Position numbers and translations under genes: made by a program
Shown here: in pieces, positions 33,745 through 44,022 of the stretch
Numbering within the stretch: the stretch's first letter is position 1
Layout: every line of letters begins with the position of its first letter
NCBI RefSeq assembly: GCF_965215655.1
Contig: NZ_OZ244111.1
Location: forward strand, 3,472,001 to 3,536,000
DNA from: Nioella sp965215655
GTDB taxonomy: Bacteria; Pseudomonadota; Alphaproteobacteria; Rhodobacterales; Rhodobacteraceae
Reading direction: 5' to 3'
Length of the DNA: 64,000 bases
Notes under the pieces: model-generated
Database searches by the model: none
What the model was told of the DNA's origin: nothing
The model's input: only the letters and a program-made list of their open reading frames with translations

Positions 33745-35241
33745 ATGACCAAACCCCATTCCGACGTCACTCAGAACACCTGGGCCTTTCTGCGTGACCC
33801 GATGATCGCGCCGACCGGATTCCGCGAATACGATGCCCGCTGGAAGTTCCCCGATGAGATCAACCTGCCCGGCATCACCGCGCTTGGCCTCGGCCTTGGC
33901 ACACAGATGCATGAGGCCGGGATTGATCCGGTGATCGCCGTCGGCAACGATTACCGCGACTATTCCCTGTCTGTGAAGAATGCGCTGATCCTGGGGCTGA
34001 TGCAGGCAGGCATTCAGGTAAAGGATATAGGCCCTGCCCTGTCGCCCATGGCTTATTTCGCGCAGTTCCATCTGGATGCGCCCGCCGTGGCCATGGTCAC
34101 GGCCAGCCACAACCCAAATGGCTGGACCGGGGTCAAGATGGGCTTTCAGCGCCCGCTGACACATGGCCCGGTGGAAATGGCCCGGCTGCGCGACATCGTC
34201 CTGGGCGGCGAAGGCGTGGCGCGGCCCGGTGGTGCATATGAATTCGTTGAAGGGGTGCGCGAAGCCTATCTCGATGACCTGGTGGGTGACTTCAAGATGA
34301 CCCGCAAACTGCGCGTGGTCTGCGCGACCGGGAACGGCACCGCCTCGGCCTTTGCGCCCGAGCTCTTTGAGCGTCTCGGGGTAGAGGTCATCCCCTCCCA
34401 CAACGCGCTCGACTACACGTTCCCCAACTACAACCCCAACCCCGAGGCAATGGAGATGCTGCACGACATGTCCGCCACGGTGACGGAAAGCGGCGCGGAC
34501 CTTGCGCTCGGTTTTGACGGGGATGGCGACCGCTGCGGTGTGGTGGACAACGAGGGTGAAGAGATTTTTGCCGACAAGGTGGGTGTAATCATGGCCCGCG
34601 ACCTGGCCAAGATTTACCCCGGATCGACCTTCGTGGCGGATGTGAAATCGACGGGGCTTTATGCCTCGGACCCTGAGCTGAAAGCCCATGGCGCGAAGGC
34701 AGACTACTGGAAGACCGGTCACAGCCACATGAAGCGCCGCGTGCACGAACTGGGCGCTTTGGCCGGGTTCGAGAAATCGGGCCATTACTTCCTGGCCGAG
34801 CCCATTGGCCGCGGCTACGACTGCGGGATGCGCGTGGCGGTGGAGATCTGCAAACTGCTCGACCGCAACCCGGACATGTCCATGGCCGACCTGCGCCGCG
34901 CGCTGCCGGTCACCTATTCCTCGCCCACCATGTCACCCTGGTGCGCCGATACGGAGAAATACGATGTGCTGGAGCGGCTGGTAGAGAAGCTGGTCGCGCG
35001 CCATGCGGAAGGCGGGTCGCTCGGCGGTCAGAAAATAGCCGATGTGGTCACGGTGAACGGCGCGCGGGTGATGCTGGAGAACGGCGGATGGGGGCTGGTC
35101 CGGGCCTCGTCCAATACGCCCAACCTCGTGGTGGTTTGCGAAAGCCCCGAAAGCGAAGATGAATTGCGCGCCATCTTCCACGATCTCGATGCGGTGATCC
35201 GCACAGAGCCCGGCGTCGGAGACTACGACCAGACGATCTGA
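33745..35241 (+). CDS. Phosphomannomutase/phosphoglucomutase
   Basis: A 498-residue alpha-D-phosphohexomutase. The phosphoserine loop is MVTASHNPNGWTGVKMGF, the metal loop FDGDGDRCGVVDNEG, the sugar-binding loop EKSGHYFL and the phosphate-binding loop VRASSNTPNLVVV. It interconverts hexose 6- and 1-phosphates, most likely mannose (the route to GDP-sugars), as for ManB/CpsG. Position 18 bases after kdsA supports a role in surface polysaccharide precursors. Glucose versus mannose preference cannot be settled from sequence. Confidence 0.9.
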   Translation: MTKPHSDVTQNTWAFLRDPMIAPTGFREYDARWKFPDEINLPGITALGLGLGTQMHEAGIDPVIAVGNDYRDYSLSVKNALILGLMQAGIQVKDIGPALSPMAYFAQFHLDAPAVAMVTASHNPNGWTGVKMGFQRPLTHGPVEMARLRDIVLGGEGVARPGGAYEFVEGVREAYLDDLVGDFKMTRKLRVVCATGNGTASAFAPELFERLGVEVIPSHNALDYTFPNYNPNPEAMEMLHDMSATVTESGADLALGFDGDGDRCGVVDNEGEEIFADKVGVIMARDLAKIYPGSTFVADVKSTGLYASDPELKAHGAKADYWKTGHSHMKRRVHELGALAGFEKSGHYFLAEPIGRGYDCGMRVAVEICKLLDRNPDMSMADLRRALPVTYSSPTMSPWCADTEKYDVLERLVEKLVARHAEGGSLGGQKIADVVTVNGARVMLENGGWGLVRASSNTPNLVVVCESPESEDELRAIFHDLDAVIRTEPGVGDYDQTI

Positions 35242-35276
35242 CAGGGGCGCGGTGAAGGATCTTGCAAGACCCTTGA

Positions 35277-35300
35277 AAAATCCTTGCAAGGATTTTGGCC
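35277..35300. terminator. Perfect 20-bp palindrome, likely terminator of the capsule operon
   Basis: AAAATCCT-TGCA-AGGATTTT lies 36 bases after the phosphomannomutase stop. The A- and T-runs on both sides would allow termination in either direction. A related half-copy (CTTGCAAGACCCTTG) precedes it. Confidence 0.55.
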
Positions 35301-35383
35301 CGCCCCACACCGGCCTTGGTCTTTATCAGGCTGCCGAAGGGCTCTAAGCTCCCTGCAGCCTTTTCATATATCCGAGATCGACG

Positions 35384-36709
35384 ATGCGCCGTTTCCTTTT
35401 CCTTCTGACGCTATTGCTTCTGCCGCTTGCCGCCCCCGCGCAGGAGGCCACGCAGCCCGACACCACGATCTCGGTCGAGAACTCCGCCCAACAGGATGCC
35501 GCCATCGCCGTGCGTATCCGAGAAATCATCCATCAGCTCGACGGGTATGAAAACGTTGCTGTCTATGTCTCGGATGGCATCGTCACCCTGCGCGGCACGA
35601 CGCTGGACGCCGCGACCGCCGCAGCACTGACCGGTCTGGCCGCGCGCGTGGAGGGCGTCGTGGCCATCGAGAACGAGGTCACGGAAACCACCGACGTGGT
35701 GGAACGCCTGACCCCCGCTGTCGAACGGCTGTGGGCACGCGTGGCGCAAACCATCGCCTTCCTGCCGCTCCTTATGGTCGCCATTTTCGCCGGGCTTCTG
35801 GTCATTTGGGCCGGATTCCTGATCGCACGCATGAAGAACCCGTGGGACCGGATCGCGCCCAATGCCTTCATCGCCGATATCTATCGCCAGCTTGTGCGGC
35901 TCTTTTTCATGGTCCTGGGCGTGGTCCTGGCCCTTGACCTTCTGAACCTGACGGCGCTCTTGTCCACCATCCTCGGCGCGGCCGGTATCGCGGGCCTTGC
36001 CATTGGCTTCGCCGTCAGGGACACGGTGGAAAACTTCATCGCCTCGATCATGCTGTCCATGCGCCAGCCCTTCCGGCCCAAGGATCTGGTGGAAATCGAA
36101 GGCGACACCGGCCATGTGATCCGCCTGACCAGCCGCGCCACGATCCTGCTGTCGCTGGATGGCAACCACATCCGCATCCCGAACTCCAAGGTCTTCAGCG
36201 CCCGAATCGTGAACTACACCCGCAACGATGAACGCCGCTTCACCTTCACCCTCGGGGTGGACGCAAACGCCGATATCGCCGAGGCACAGGAGATCATTCT
36301 GGCGGCGCTCAAGGAACTGCCCTACCTGCTGCAATCGCCCGGCCCTTCGACCTGGGTCGAGGAGGTAGGCGACAGCAACATCACCATAACCGCCGCCGGG
36401 TGGGTCAAGCAGCACGAAACCGGCCTGTTCATGGCGCGGGGCGAGGCGATCCGTCTGGCCAAGGCGCGTCTGGAGGAGGCCGGCATCACCCTGCCGGAAC
36501 CGACCTACCGCCTGATCACCGATTCAACGATTCGCCCCGCCCCGGCTCGGTCTGCAACGGACGATGAGTCAGACACGGAAGGGGTAGCACCCGTGGTCGC
36601 CATGGCCGTTCACGCCGAGGATATGCAGGAATTGCAACGGATTGTAGACGCCGAACGGGCCGAAACGGCGCATGACGATCTTCTGACCCGAGAGGCCCCG
36701 CAGGAATAG
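35384..36709 (+). CDS. BON-domain MscS-type mechanosensitive channel
   Basis: A 441-residue protein with a signal peptide (MRRFLFLLTLLLLPLAAPAQ). A periplasmic BON module follows (about residues 45-105: IREIIHQLDGYENVAVYVSDGIVTLRGTT, then GVVAIENEV). Three membrane helices come next and then the MscS core with the pore helix LSTILGAAGIAGLAIGFAVRDTVENFIASI and the beta domain PFRPKDLVEIEGDTGHVIRLTSRAT and IRIPNSKVFSARIVNYTRNDERR. BON domains are thought to bind phospholipid. The C-terminal 60 residues are acidic and divergent. Its role is pressure release on osmotic downshift. It is a single gene. Confidence 0.88.
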   Translation: MRRFLFLLTLLLLPLAAPAQEATQPDTTISVENSAQQDAAIAVRIREIIHQLDGYENVAVYVSDGIVTLRGTTLDAATAAALTGLAARVEGVVAIENEVTETTDVVERLTPAVERLWARVAQTIAFLPLLMVAIFAGLLVIWAGFLIARMKNPWDRIAPNAFIADIYRQLVRLFFMVLGVVLALDLLNLTALLSTILGAAGIAGLAIGFAVRDTVENFIASIMLSMRQPFRPKDLVEIEGDTGHVIRLTSRATILLSLDGNHIRIPNSKVFSARIVNYTRNDERRFTFTLGVDANADIAEAQEIILAALKELPYLLQSPGPSTWVEEVGDSNITITAAGWVKQHETGLFMARGEAIRLAKARLEEAGITLPEPTYRLITDSTIRPAPARSATDDESDTEGVAPVVAMAVHAEDMQELQRIVDAERAETAHDDLLTREAPQE

Positions 36710-36742
36710 TCGGGCGGGACCGGTTTTTTTGCCCGAAGGGTC

Positions 36743-36771
36743 TTGATCCCGCGCGGCGGGCGGCGTAACTA
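36743..36771 (+). promoter_or_regulatory. Promoter candidate for tRNA-Gln
   Basis: TTGATC (36743-36748), a 17-base spacer and TAACTA (36766-36771) end 12 bases before the first tRNA base, which is the spacing expected for a tRNA promoter. The -10 match is poor. Confidence 0.4.
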
Positions 36772-36783
36772 GCGCGTCACGGT

Positions 36784-36858
36784 TGGGGTGTAGCCAAGCG
36801 GTAAGGCAGCGGTTTTTGGTACCGTGTACCGTAGGTTCGAATCCTACCACCCCAGCCA
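36784..36858 (+). tRNA. tRNA-Gln (anticodon TTG)
   Basis: The 7-bp acceptor stem TGGGGTG / CACCCCA, the D arm GCC-AAGCGGTAA-GGC, the anticodon loop TTTTGGT with TTG at its centre, and the T arm GTAGG-TTCGAAT-CCTAC followed by G and an encoded CCA fold as a complete tRNA of 75 bases. TTG reads CAA. An antisense reading frame over this locus encodes the well-known false protein that begins MAGVVGFEPTVHGTKN and is not a gene. The tRNA marks the left edge of the catabolic island. Confidence 0.96.
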
Positions 36859-37035
36859 ATCACTTACCGAAATCGAGACAATCTGCGCCACGATGAATGG
36901 CGCGAGCATTTGAGAGCGCGGCTGCGAAAGCAGATAGGCTCTTTGTGCCGAATGTCTGCATGATCTGGCGACCGCGCGCGAAACGGTTCAGCGGGGCACG
37001 CTGGACACCCAAGTGCCGGTGCAGTCCCGGCCCGC
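36859..37035. other. Gap between tRNA-Gln and the sugar ABC transporter operon
   Basis: This 177-base stretch has no supported gene. A minus-strand frame continues through it (ending at 36860) but starts antisense to the ABC ATPase gene and has no recognisable domain. No direct repeat of the tRNA 3' end was seen elsewhere in the window. It could be a remnant from an insertion next to the tRNA. Confidence 0.3.
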
Positions 37036-38124
37036 CTATGTCGCCAATCCGTTTGCCACAGCCTTGCCGTCTGCATCGAAGACATGCATCCGGGCGCGGT
37101 CGAAGCTCAGCGACAGGGCCTGGCCCCGCTGGAAGGGCAACTGACCGCCTTGATGGACCGTGATCTGCGGCAACCCCGGCGCGTCGCAATACAGATAGGT
37201 CTCACCGCCCAGTTGCTCTGTCACGCTGACGGACGCGGACAGTTCGCCGCTGTGATCCGCATGCACCGCGATATGTTCGGGCCTGACTCCAAGCGTGACC
37301 TTGTCACCATCCGCAAGGGCCGGAACATCCGGTATGGCCAGAAGCGCACCCCCGACATTCAATGCCAGCCCGTTTTCGTCGCGCACGGCAATTCCCTGGA
37401 ACATGTTCATGCGAGGCGATCCGATGAAACCGGCCACAAATGCATTGCAGGGCTTGTTGTAGAGTTCGAGCGGCGGGCCAACCTGTTCCACCACGCCCTT
37501 CTGAAGGACAACGATCTTGTCGGCCAGCGTCATCGCTTCGACCTGGTCGTGGGTCACGTAGATCATCGTTCCGCCGATATTCGCGTGCAGCGCCGACAGT
37601 TCCTTGCGCATGGTCACGCGCAGTTCCGCATCCAGATTGGACAGGGGTTCGTCGAACAGGAACGCCTTTGGGTCCCGCACGATGGCGCGACCGATGGCAA
37701 CCCGCTGACGCTGGCCACCTGACAGGGCCTTGGGTCTGCGATTGAGGTAGTCGGTGATCTGGAGAAGCTCCGCCGCCTTGCGCACACGCTCGTCGATCTC
37801 CGCCTTCGGCATCTTGGAGTTTTCCAGACCGAACGCCATGTTCTTGTAGACCGTCATATGCGGGTAGAGCGCGTAGGACTGGAACACCATGGCCAGACCA
37901 CGATCTGCGGCACCTTTGTGGTTCACGACGGTGCCATCAATCTCGATATCGCCCGAGGTGATGTCCTCCAGCCCCGCGATGATCCGCAACAAGGTGGACT
38001 TGCCGCAGCCGGACGGCCCGACGAAGACGCAAAACTCCCCGGAATGAACCTGAAGGTCGATACCGTGGATCACCTCCACATCCCCATAGGATTTGCGCAC
38101 GTTCTTGAGATGGATTTCGGTCAT
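37036..38124 (-). CDS. ugpC: Sugar ABC transporter ATP-binding protein (UgpC/MsmX type)
   Basis: A 362-residue ATPase that energises import by the MalF/MalG-type permeases encoded upstream. Walker A is FVGPSGCGKSTLLR, the signature LSGGQRQRVAIGRA and Walker B FLFDEPLSNLDAELR. The C-terminal half is the MalK-type regulatory barrel (ending with the TOBE region LPFQRGQALSLSFDRARMHVFD). Such ATPases are often shared by several sugar importers. It is the last gene of the operon, 13 bases after the dehydrogenase. Confidence 0.93.
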   Translation of the reverse strand: MTEIHLKNVRKSYGDVEVIHGIDLQVHSGEFCVFVGPSGCGKSTLLRIIAGLEDITSGDIEIDGTVVNHKGAADRGLAMVFQSYALYPHMTVYKNMAFGLENSKMPKAEIDERVRKAAELLQITDYLNRRPKALSGGQRQRVAIGRAIVRDPKAFLFDEPLSNLDAELRVTMRKELSALHANIGGTMIYVTHDQVEAMTLADKIVVLQKGVVEQVGPPLELYNKPCNAFVAGFIGSPRMNMFQGIAVRDENGLALNVGGALLAIPDVPALADGDKVTLGVRPEHIAVHADHSGELSASVSVTEQLGGETYLYCDAPGLPQITVHQGGQLPFQRGQALSLSFDRARMHVFDADGKAVANGLAT

Positions 38125-38137
38125 GGCGTGTCTTTCG

Positions 38138-39154
38138 TTACCGGCTGCGCATCTTGGCGGCGAATTGCGGATCGGCCTTCTGCATCCGCAGGGGCGGCAG
38201 GCCTTTGAGGATCTGACCGATATCGTCCAGCATCATCTCGCGGATGCGGGCATAGGAGGCGCGCAGCCCCCCGGCCAGATGGGCGGAAAAAAGGACATTG
38301 GGCGTGTCGCGCCAGACGTGTCCGGCGGGGACGGGTTCTTCGGGGAAGACATCGACGGCGGCGCGGAATGCGCCCTCGCCCGCCATCGCAAGAAAATCGC
38401 CGAACTCCACGATCTCGGCGCGCGAGGCGAGGATAACGCAGGCATCGCGCCGAATGAGAGACAGTTTCCTGCGGTCGAGAAACCCTTCGTTGTCCGAGGT
38501 CACACCCGCCAGCAAGAAGATCACGTCCGACTTGGCCAGAGCGTCATCCAGTGAAACGGGGGCAAGTCCCTCGCTGGTCAGATAGCCGTCAGAGAGCCAT
38601 GGGTCGTGCACGAGCAACCGCACTCCAAATGGACGCAGAAGCGGCGCAAGCGCCCGGCCAAGGTTGCCGTAACCGATAAGCGATACGGTCGCGCCATAGA
38701 GGCTCTCCGCCGTGCCGTTGCCGCCGATCCCGTAGGCTTCCTGCCCTGCACGGAACAGCCCGTCAGCCCGGTGCAGCCCGCGCAGCAGGCTGATGGACTG
38801 GCACAGGCAGAACTCGGCCACGGCAGGGGCCATGGCGGGCGCTGCGCTCAGCACGTGGATTCCGCGTGCGTGACATTCGGCGTAGTCGATATTGGGTTCC
38901 CAGTTGGCCTTCACATTCAGAATCGCGCGCAGCTTCGGGGCGCGGTCCAGCCGTTCGCGGGGCATGGCGGTCTGGCCGATCAGCACGATCATCTCGGACA
39001 GGTGTTCCTCGACCATCTCATCCGGCGCGCGGCTTCCCCAATGGGCAACGACCCGGCCCATCCCGGCCAATGCCTCCGCGCAGTCGGGAGTGTAGACCAT
39101 GGCCTCATTCCGCGGGAACGGATCCATGAAGATAAGCGGCGCGTCACTCATCAT
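38138..39154 (-). CDS. D-isomer-specific 2-hydroxyacid dehydrogenase family protein
   Basis: A 338-residue protein. The NAD site is VSLIGYGNLGRALAPLLRPFG near residue 165. ILASRAEIVEFGDFLAM carries the catalytic arginine, DVFPEEPVPAG the glutamate and FSAHLAGG the histidine. The N-terminal half (LIFMDPFPRNEAMVYTPDC) is the family's substrate domain. Placement inside the sugar ABC transporter operon suggests a role in reducing or oxidising an acid derived from the imported sugar. No substrate can be given. The ATG at 39154 overlaps the permease stop by four bases; an ATG three bases later is equally possible. Confidence 0.87.
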   Translation of the reverse strand: MMSDAPLIFMDPFPRNEAMVYTPDCAEALAGMGRVVAHWGSRAPDEMVEEHLSEMIVLIGQTAMPRERLDRAPKLRAILNVKANWEPNIDYAECHARGIHVLSAAPAMAPAVAEFCLCQSISLLRGLHRADGLFRAGQEAYGIGGNGTAESLYGATVSLIGYGNLGRALAPLLRPFGVRLLVHDPWLSDGYLTSEGLAPVSLDDALAKSDVIFLLAGVTSDNEGFLDRRKLSLIRRDACVILASRAEIVEFGDFLAMAGEGAFRAAVDVFPEEPVPAGHVWRDTPNVLFSAHLAGGLRASYARIREMMLDDIGQILKGLPPLRMQKADPQFAAKMRSR

Positions 39155-40216
39155 TTCATCCCTGAAGAGGCAATGCCGGTTGTGATGAAGCGTTGCAGGA
39201 AGGCGAAGACAATCACGACTGGGATCAGGGTGACGACGGTCATGGCAAGGATATAGTGCCACTGAACGTCCAACTCCCCCTGGAAGGCGTTGAGCCCGAC
39301 TTGCAGCGTGTAGACCTCGGACCGGTTCAGCACGATCAGCGGCCAGAGGAATTCGTTCCAGCGCCACATGATCGAGAAGATCGCCAGCACCGCCACGGCA
39401 GGCATCGCCAAGGGCATCACCACGCGCCAGTAGATCTGCCATTCGGATGCCTTGTCCATCCGCGCTGCCTCGATCAGATCACGTGGGATCGTCAGCATGT
39501 ACTGGCGCAGCAGGAAGACCCCCGTTGGCGTCGCCGCGCCGGGCAGGATGACCGCCCAAAGCGAGTTGATCATGCCAAGGTTCGTGACCACGAGGTAAAC
39601 CGGGACGAGGATCACCGTGATCGGGATCATCAGCGTGCCGATCACGAACAGCATGATCGCATTGCGCCCCCGGAATTCGTAGATCGACAGGCCATAGGCC
39701 GCCATGGAGTTGATCAGCAGCGTGACCATGGTGGCCGCCGCAGTCACGATCACGGAATTCCACAGGTAGCGCATGAAATTGAAACGCTCCAGCGGGTCGC
39801 GGTAGTTCTCCCACGCCATGCGCATCTCTCGCACGGGTTCGCGCGTCGCGATCGGGATTTGCAGGCGTTCGCCGGGGTTTTCCGGGTCTACCATCTGCGC
39901 CATGATCCCGATCCGCCGCACTTGGGCCAGTTGCTGGACGCTGCCATCCTCCATCGTCACGTCGAACAAGAGCAGCGGCTCGTCATAGCCTTCAACCTCA
40001 ACCGAGATCTGCCCGAGCGGCAGGAAGGTCGGCGGAAATTCCTGCAAGCCCGCCGGGGTCTTGAAGGAAGACAGGACCAGCCACACCACCGGCGCGAACA
40101 TCAGAAACAGTCCGAAGCCGAGGTAGCAATAGGTAAAGACATCGGTCCAGTGCATCTTGCCGCGCCCGCGACGGGCAGCAAGGAGGGTCTTGACCGAGCG
40201 GGGGGATTGCGTCGCA

Positions 40217-40224
<8 letters not shown>
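39151..40224 (-). CDS. Sugar ABC transporter permease (MalG type)
   Basis: A 357-residue inner-membrane permease with six predicted helices. The EAA loop that docks the ATPase is EAARMDKASEWQIYWRVVMPLAMP near residue 255. After the first helix there is an unusual periplasmic insertion of about 100 residues (VEVEGYDEPLLLFDVTMEDG, then RRIGIMAQMVDP), which makes the protein longer than the usual 280. It overlaps the MalF-type gene by eight bases upstream and the dehydrogenase by four bases downstream. Confidence 0.93.
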
Positions 40225-41239
<1,015 letters not shown>

Positions 41240-41316
41240 GGGAAGCTTCCATTCTCTTCAGGGGGTGACCGGCCCCACCAGTCAGGCAGGGCCGGCCGAT
41301 CATCGGGTCAGACGCC

Positions 41317-42585
41317 TCAGCGGTCGCTTTCGGCCAGCTGGTTCGCGATGTCTTCTTCCATCCGCGCATAGGCTTCATCGAGGGTCAGTTCACCCACGAT
41401 GGCCTCGTTCAGACGAGAGATCAGAGCGTTGAACATCACGCGGTTTGACGGGTAGCCCTGAAGGGCGAACGCCACCGGAGAGATGCTCGGAACTGCCCCG
41501 GCGAAGGTTGCCAGCGCATGGGCTGCACGCGGATCATCCGTGTCGAAGTCGATCCCGCTCGAGGCAAGGCCGAGGTGACCCGGAATGAACAGCGTCCGGC
41601 CATAGAACTCGGCCAGCACCTCTTCCTGCGCGAGGTAGTCCATCAGGATGCCAACCTCTTCCGGGTGTTCCGTATCGCCGATCGCGGCCAGCGCGGCACC
41701 ACCGGGCATCCCGGTACAGGCTGCCGGACCACAAGGCGCGGGCACGGCCCACCAGTCGAACGCATCACCGATGGTGGATGCAAACTGCGGGATCTGCCAG
41801 GAACCGGACATGTACATCACGACGTTGGCGTTGGCGAAATCCTCGTTCGCGCCAAGGTAGGACGACCCGGAGACCGAGCCCCAAAGCTCCAGCGACATGG
41901 TGCCGTCCTGGTGCCAATCATAGAGAAGCTGCGCCATGCGCTGGAGACCCTCATCGACAAGCGCCGGGTTGCCATCCGCGTCGAACATCTGGGCGCCCTG
42001 CGCGATGGCAGGTCCCGCAACACGGTGCCCGGACCGGTCCCACGCCATCGGGATCGGAATGTCGAGCGCTCCGGCCACTTCGTTCACCGCAGCGGCCCAG
42101 TCTTCCCAGGTCGCGCCGTCGCCCGGCAGGTCGACACCGGCCTGTTCGAACAGGGTCCGGTTCACGTAAGGCCCGGTCACGGTCAGCTGCGTCATGAAGC
42201 CGTTGATCGCGTCGCCATCGGGGTCAAGCCAGTCAAGGAACGGGCCGAAATTGGTTTCCCAGTATTCCGGGTCCTGAACGTAGGGCCGCAGGTCGAGATA
42301 GTACTCTGACAGCCCGCCAAGATCGGTCACGCGGGCGATGTCGGGGCCGTTGCCCGCCGCCAGCTGAATCGGCAGCGATTCCAGAACCGCCTGATAGGGC
42401 ACCACGTCAAGCGTGACGCTGATCTCGGGATGGGCTTCCTCGAACCGGTCGAGGATCGACTGCATGACCTCTCCCTCGATGCCGTCGTTATACCACATCA
42501 TGCGCAGCTCGGTCTGAGCCGACGCCGCCCCTGCAACAAGCGCAAAGAGCGAGCTTGCCGCCATAAGTTTCAGTGATCTTCTCAT
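41317..42585 (-). CDS. Extracellular sugar-binding protein of the ABC importer
   Basis: A 422-residue periplasmic protein with a signal peptide (MRRSLKLMAASSLFALVAGAASA) and the cluster-B (MalE/UgpB) layout: TELRMMWYNDGIEGEVMQSI, a central GDGATWEDWAAAVNEV block and FMSGSWQIP-like MYMSGSWQIPQFA. It delivers the sugar to the two permeases. Given the uxuA neighbour, a uronide or uronic acid is likely; a sulfosugar glycoside is possible because of the adjacent SMO-like genes. The fold class does not reveal the ligand. AGGGAGGAAAC lies before the ATG. Confidence 0.92.
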   Translation of the reverse strand: MRRSLKLMAASSLFALVAGAASAQTELRMMWYNDGIEGEVMQSILDRFEEAHPEISVTLDVVPYQAVLESLPIQLAAGNGPDIARVTDLGGLSEYYLDLRPYVQDPEYWETNFGPFLDWLDPDGDAINGFMTQLTVTGPYVNRTLFEQAGVDLPGDGATWEDWAAAVNEVAGALDIPIPMAWDRSGHRVAGPAIAQGAQMFDADGNPALVDEGLQRMAQLLYDWHQDGTMSLELWGSVSGSSYLGANEDFANANVVMYMSGSWQIPQFASTIGDAFDWWAVPAPCGPAACTGMPGGAALAAIGDTEHPEEVGILMDYLAQEEVLAEFYGRTLFIPGHLGLASSGIDFDTDDPRAAHALATFAGAVPSISPVAFALQGYPSNRVMFNALISRLNEAIVGELTLDEAYARMEEDIANQLAESDR

Positions 42586-42648
42586 TGTTTCCTCCCTAGG
42601 ATGGTTGATCGTACTTTGGTTGTTGTCCTGCTCTACGTGTCCTGCGTT

Positions 42649-43845
42649 TCACGCTGGTCGTCGCGACAAGGCCGCCATCACACCGCGCAACTCTGCCATG
42701 CCTTTCAGGCGTCCAACGGCCGGATAACCCGGCTGCGCGCCCGCCCCGATATCGGTCAGTATGTCCTGACCGTGATCCGGTCTCATCGGTATCTCTGCAT
42801 CCGCGCGCCCCTCCGCGCGCCGCCGCGCTTCCTCGGTCAGGATCACGTCGATCACGCCGACCATGTCCACATCACCGCACAGATGCTCTGATTCCATGAA
42901 GCTACACGGTGCTCCCTCCGAGTCACGGGTGACGTTGCGCAGGTGAACGAAGTGTATTCTGGGCGCGAGCGCCCGGGCCATCGCCACGCAATCATTGTCC
43001 GAACGCGCGCCAAGAGATCCGGTGCAGAACGTCGCCCCGAAGGCAGGGCTGTCAACAGCGCCAAGAACGGCCTCGTAATCCTCTAGCGTGGACATTGTGC
43101 GCGGCAGTCCCAACAGGGAAAAGGGCGGATCATCGGGGTGACAGCACAGGCGCACCCCGAGCCGTTCGGCCAATGGAACGACCTCGGACAGGAAATCGAC
43201 ATGGGTCTGGCGCAGAACGTCGGGCGACAACGCGGCGTAGGTCTGAACCGCGGCACGCACGTCTTCCAGCGTCCAGTGCTCGGCGGCCCCCGGAAGGCCC
43301 GAGACGACCGCCTGGCTGAGCGCGGCCTTGGTTCCGTCGTCCATTCCGGCCGCGACTGCGGCAGCCGCCTGAACGATCTCGGGGGCATATGCCTCCTTGG
43401 CACCGGGACGGGCCAGAATGTGAATGTCAAACGCCGCGAACGTGGCCAGATCGAACCGCATCGCGGTGCCACCTGACGGCAACGGCGCACGAAGCTCGGT
43501 GCGGGTCCAGTCCAGGACTGGCATGAAATTGTAGCAGATCGTCTCGATCCCGCTGGCCGCCAGTGCCTCGATCGACGCGCGATAGGCGGCAATGTGGGCA
43601 TCCCAATCCGGCGATTTGGTCTTTATGGCCTCGGAAACCGGGAGGCTTTCGACAACATCCCACGCCAGTGCGCCGTTGGACCCGTCCTCGATTTGGCTTT
43701 GCCTTTCTCGGATATCCTCAACTGTCCACGGCAAACCGGGCGGGACATGATGCAAGGCCGAAACGATACCTTCGGCACCCGCTTGCATCGCATCGGCCAA
43801 GGAAACCTTGTCGTGTGGGCCAAACCATCTCCAAGTTCGCCGCAT
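42649..43845 (-). CDS. uxuA: Mannonate dehydratase
   Basis: A 398-residue TIM-barrel enzyme that dehydrates D-mannonate to 2-keto-3-deoxygluconate in hexuronate breakdown. It begins MRRTWRWFGPHDKVSLADAM and GAEGIVSALHHVPPG. The metal and active-site blocks are LCCHPDDPPFSLLGLPR, ATFCTGSLGAR, HFVHLRNVTRD and MRPDHGQDI. The normal UxuA length is about 394. It is the first gene of the operon that goes on to the ABC importer (63 bases to the binding-protein gene). A palindrome matching the regulator's operator lies 25 bases upstream of the start. No mannonate oxidoreductase, KDG kinase or aldolase is in the window. Confidence 0.92.
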   Translation of the reverse strand: MRRTWRWFGPHDKVSLADAMQAGAEGIVSALHHVPPGLPWTVEDIRERQSQIEDGSNGALAWDVVESLPVSEAIKTKSPDWDAHIAAYRASIEALAASGIETICYNFMPVLDWTRTELRAPLPSGGTAMRFDLATFAAFDIHILARPGAKEAYAPEIVQAAAAVAAGMDDGTKAALSQAVVSGLPGAAEHWTLEDVRAAVQTYAALSPDVLRQTHVDFLSEVVPLAERLGVRLCCHPDDPPFSLLGLPRTMSTLEDYEAVLGAVDSPAFGATFCTGSLGARSDNDCVAMARALAPRIHFVHLRNVTRDSEGAPCSFMESEHLCGDVDMVGVIDVILTEEARRRAEGRADAEIPMRPDHGQDILTDIGAGAQPGYPAVGRLKGMAELRGVMAALSRRPA

Positions 43846-43869
43846 CTAGTCCTTCTCCCAAGCCCTCAT

Positions 43870-43883
43870 ACCGGTATACTAGT
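43870..43883. promoter_or_regulatory. Palindromic GntR-type operator before uxuA
   Basis: ACCGGTATACTAGT, centred on GTATAC, lies 25 bases upstream of uxuA. The same sequence with one change is found at 47210. E. coli UxuR/ExuR sites also centre on GGTATACC. The remaining part of the 177-base gap shows nothing else. Confidence 0.7.
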
Positions 43884-44022
43884 ATTATTACTCATCCCCA
43901 CGCAAACCTTTTTTACAAGGCTCCAATCAAGGTCAGAGGACAGCGTCAGTCGCAATTACTGCCCCCGATCACGCCTCCCGGCACAGGCTTTCCCCGATGG
44001 CTCGCCCTGCCATGTCAGGACA

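Noticed and set aside
36710..36736. Possible terminator TCGGGC...GCCCGA after the MscS gene
   Set aside because: The T-run lies inside the loop rather than after the stem, so it is not a normal terminator.
36569..36859. Minus-strand reading frame across tRNA-Gln (MAGVVGFEPTVHGTKN...)
   Set aside because: It is the well-known spurious translation of the antisense strand of a tRNA plus its flank; the tRNA folds perfectly.
36860..37189. 109-codon minus-strand frame between the ABC ATPase gene and tRNA-Gln
   Set aside because: Its first half is antisense-phase overlap with the ATPase gene and no domain is visible; a degraded remnant cannot be excluded.
42586..42648. Search for a third copy of the GntR palindrome before the sugar-binding protein gene
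   Set aside because: No ACCGGTATAC-like sequence is present; the gene is probably read from the uxuA promoter.
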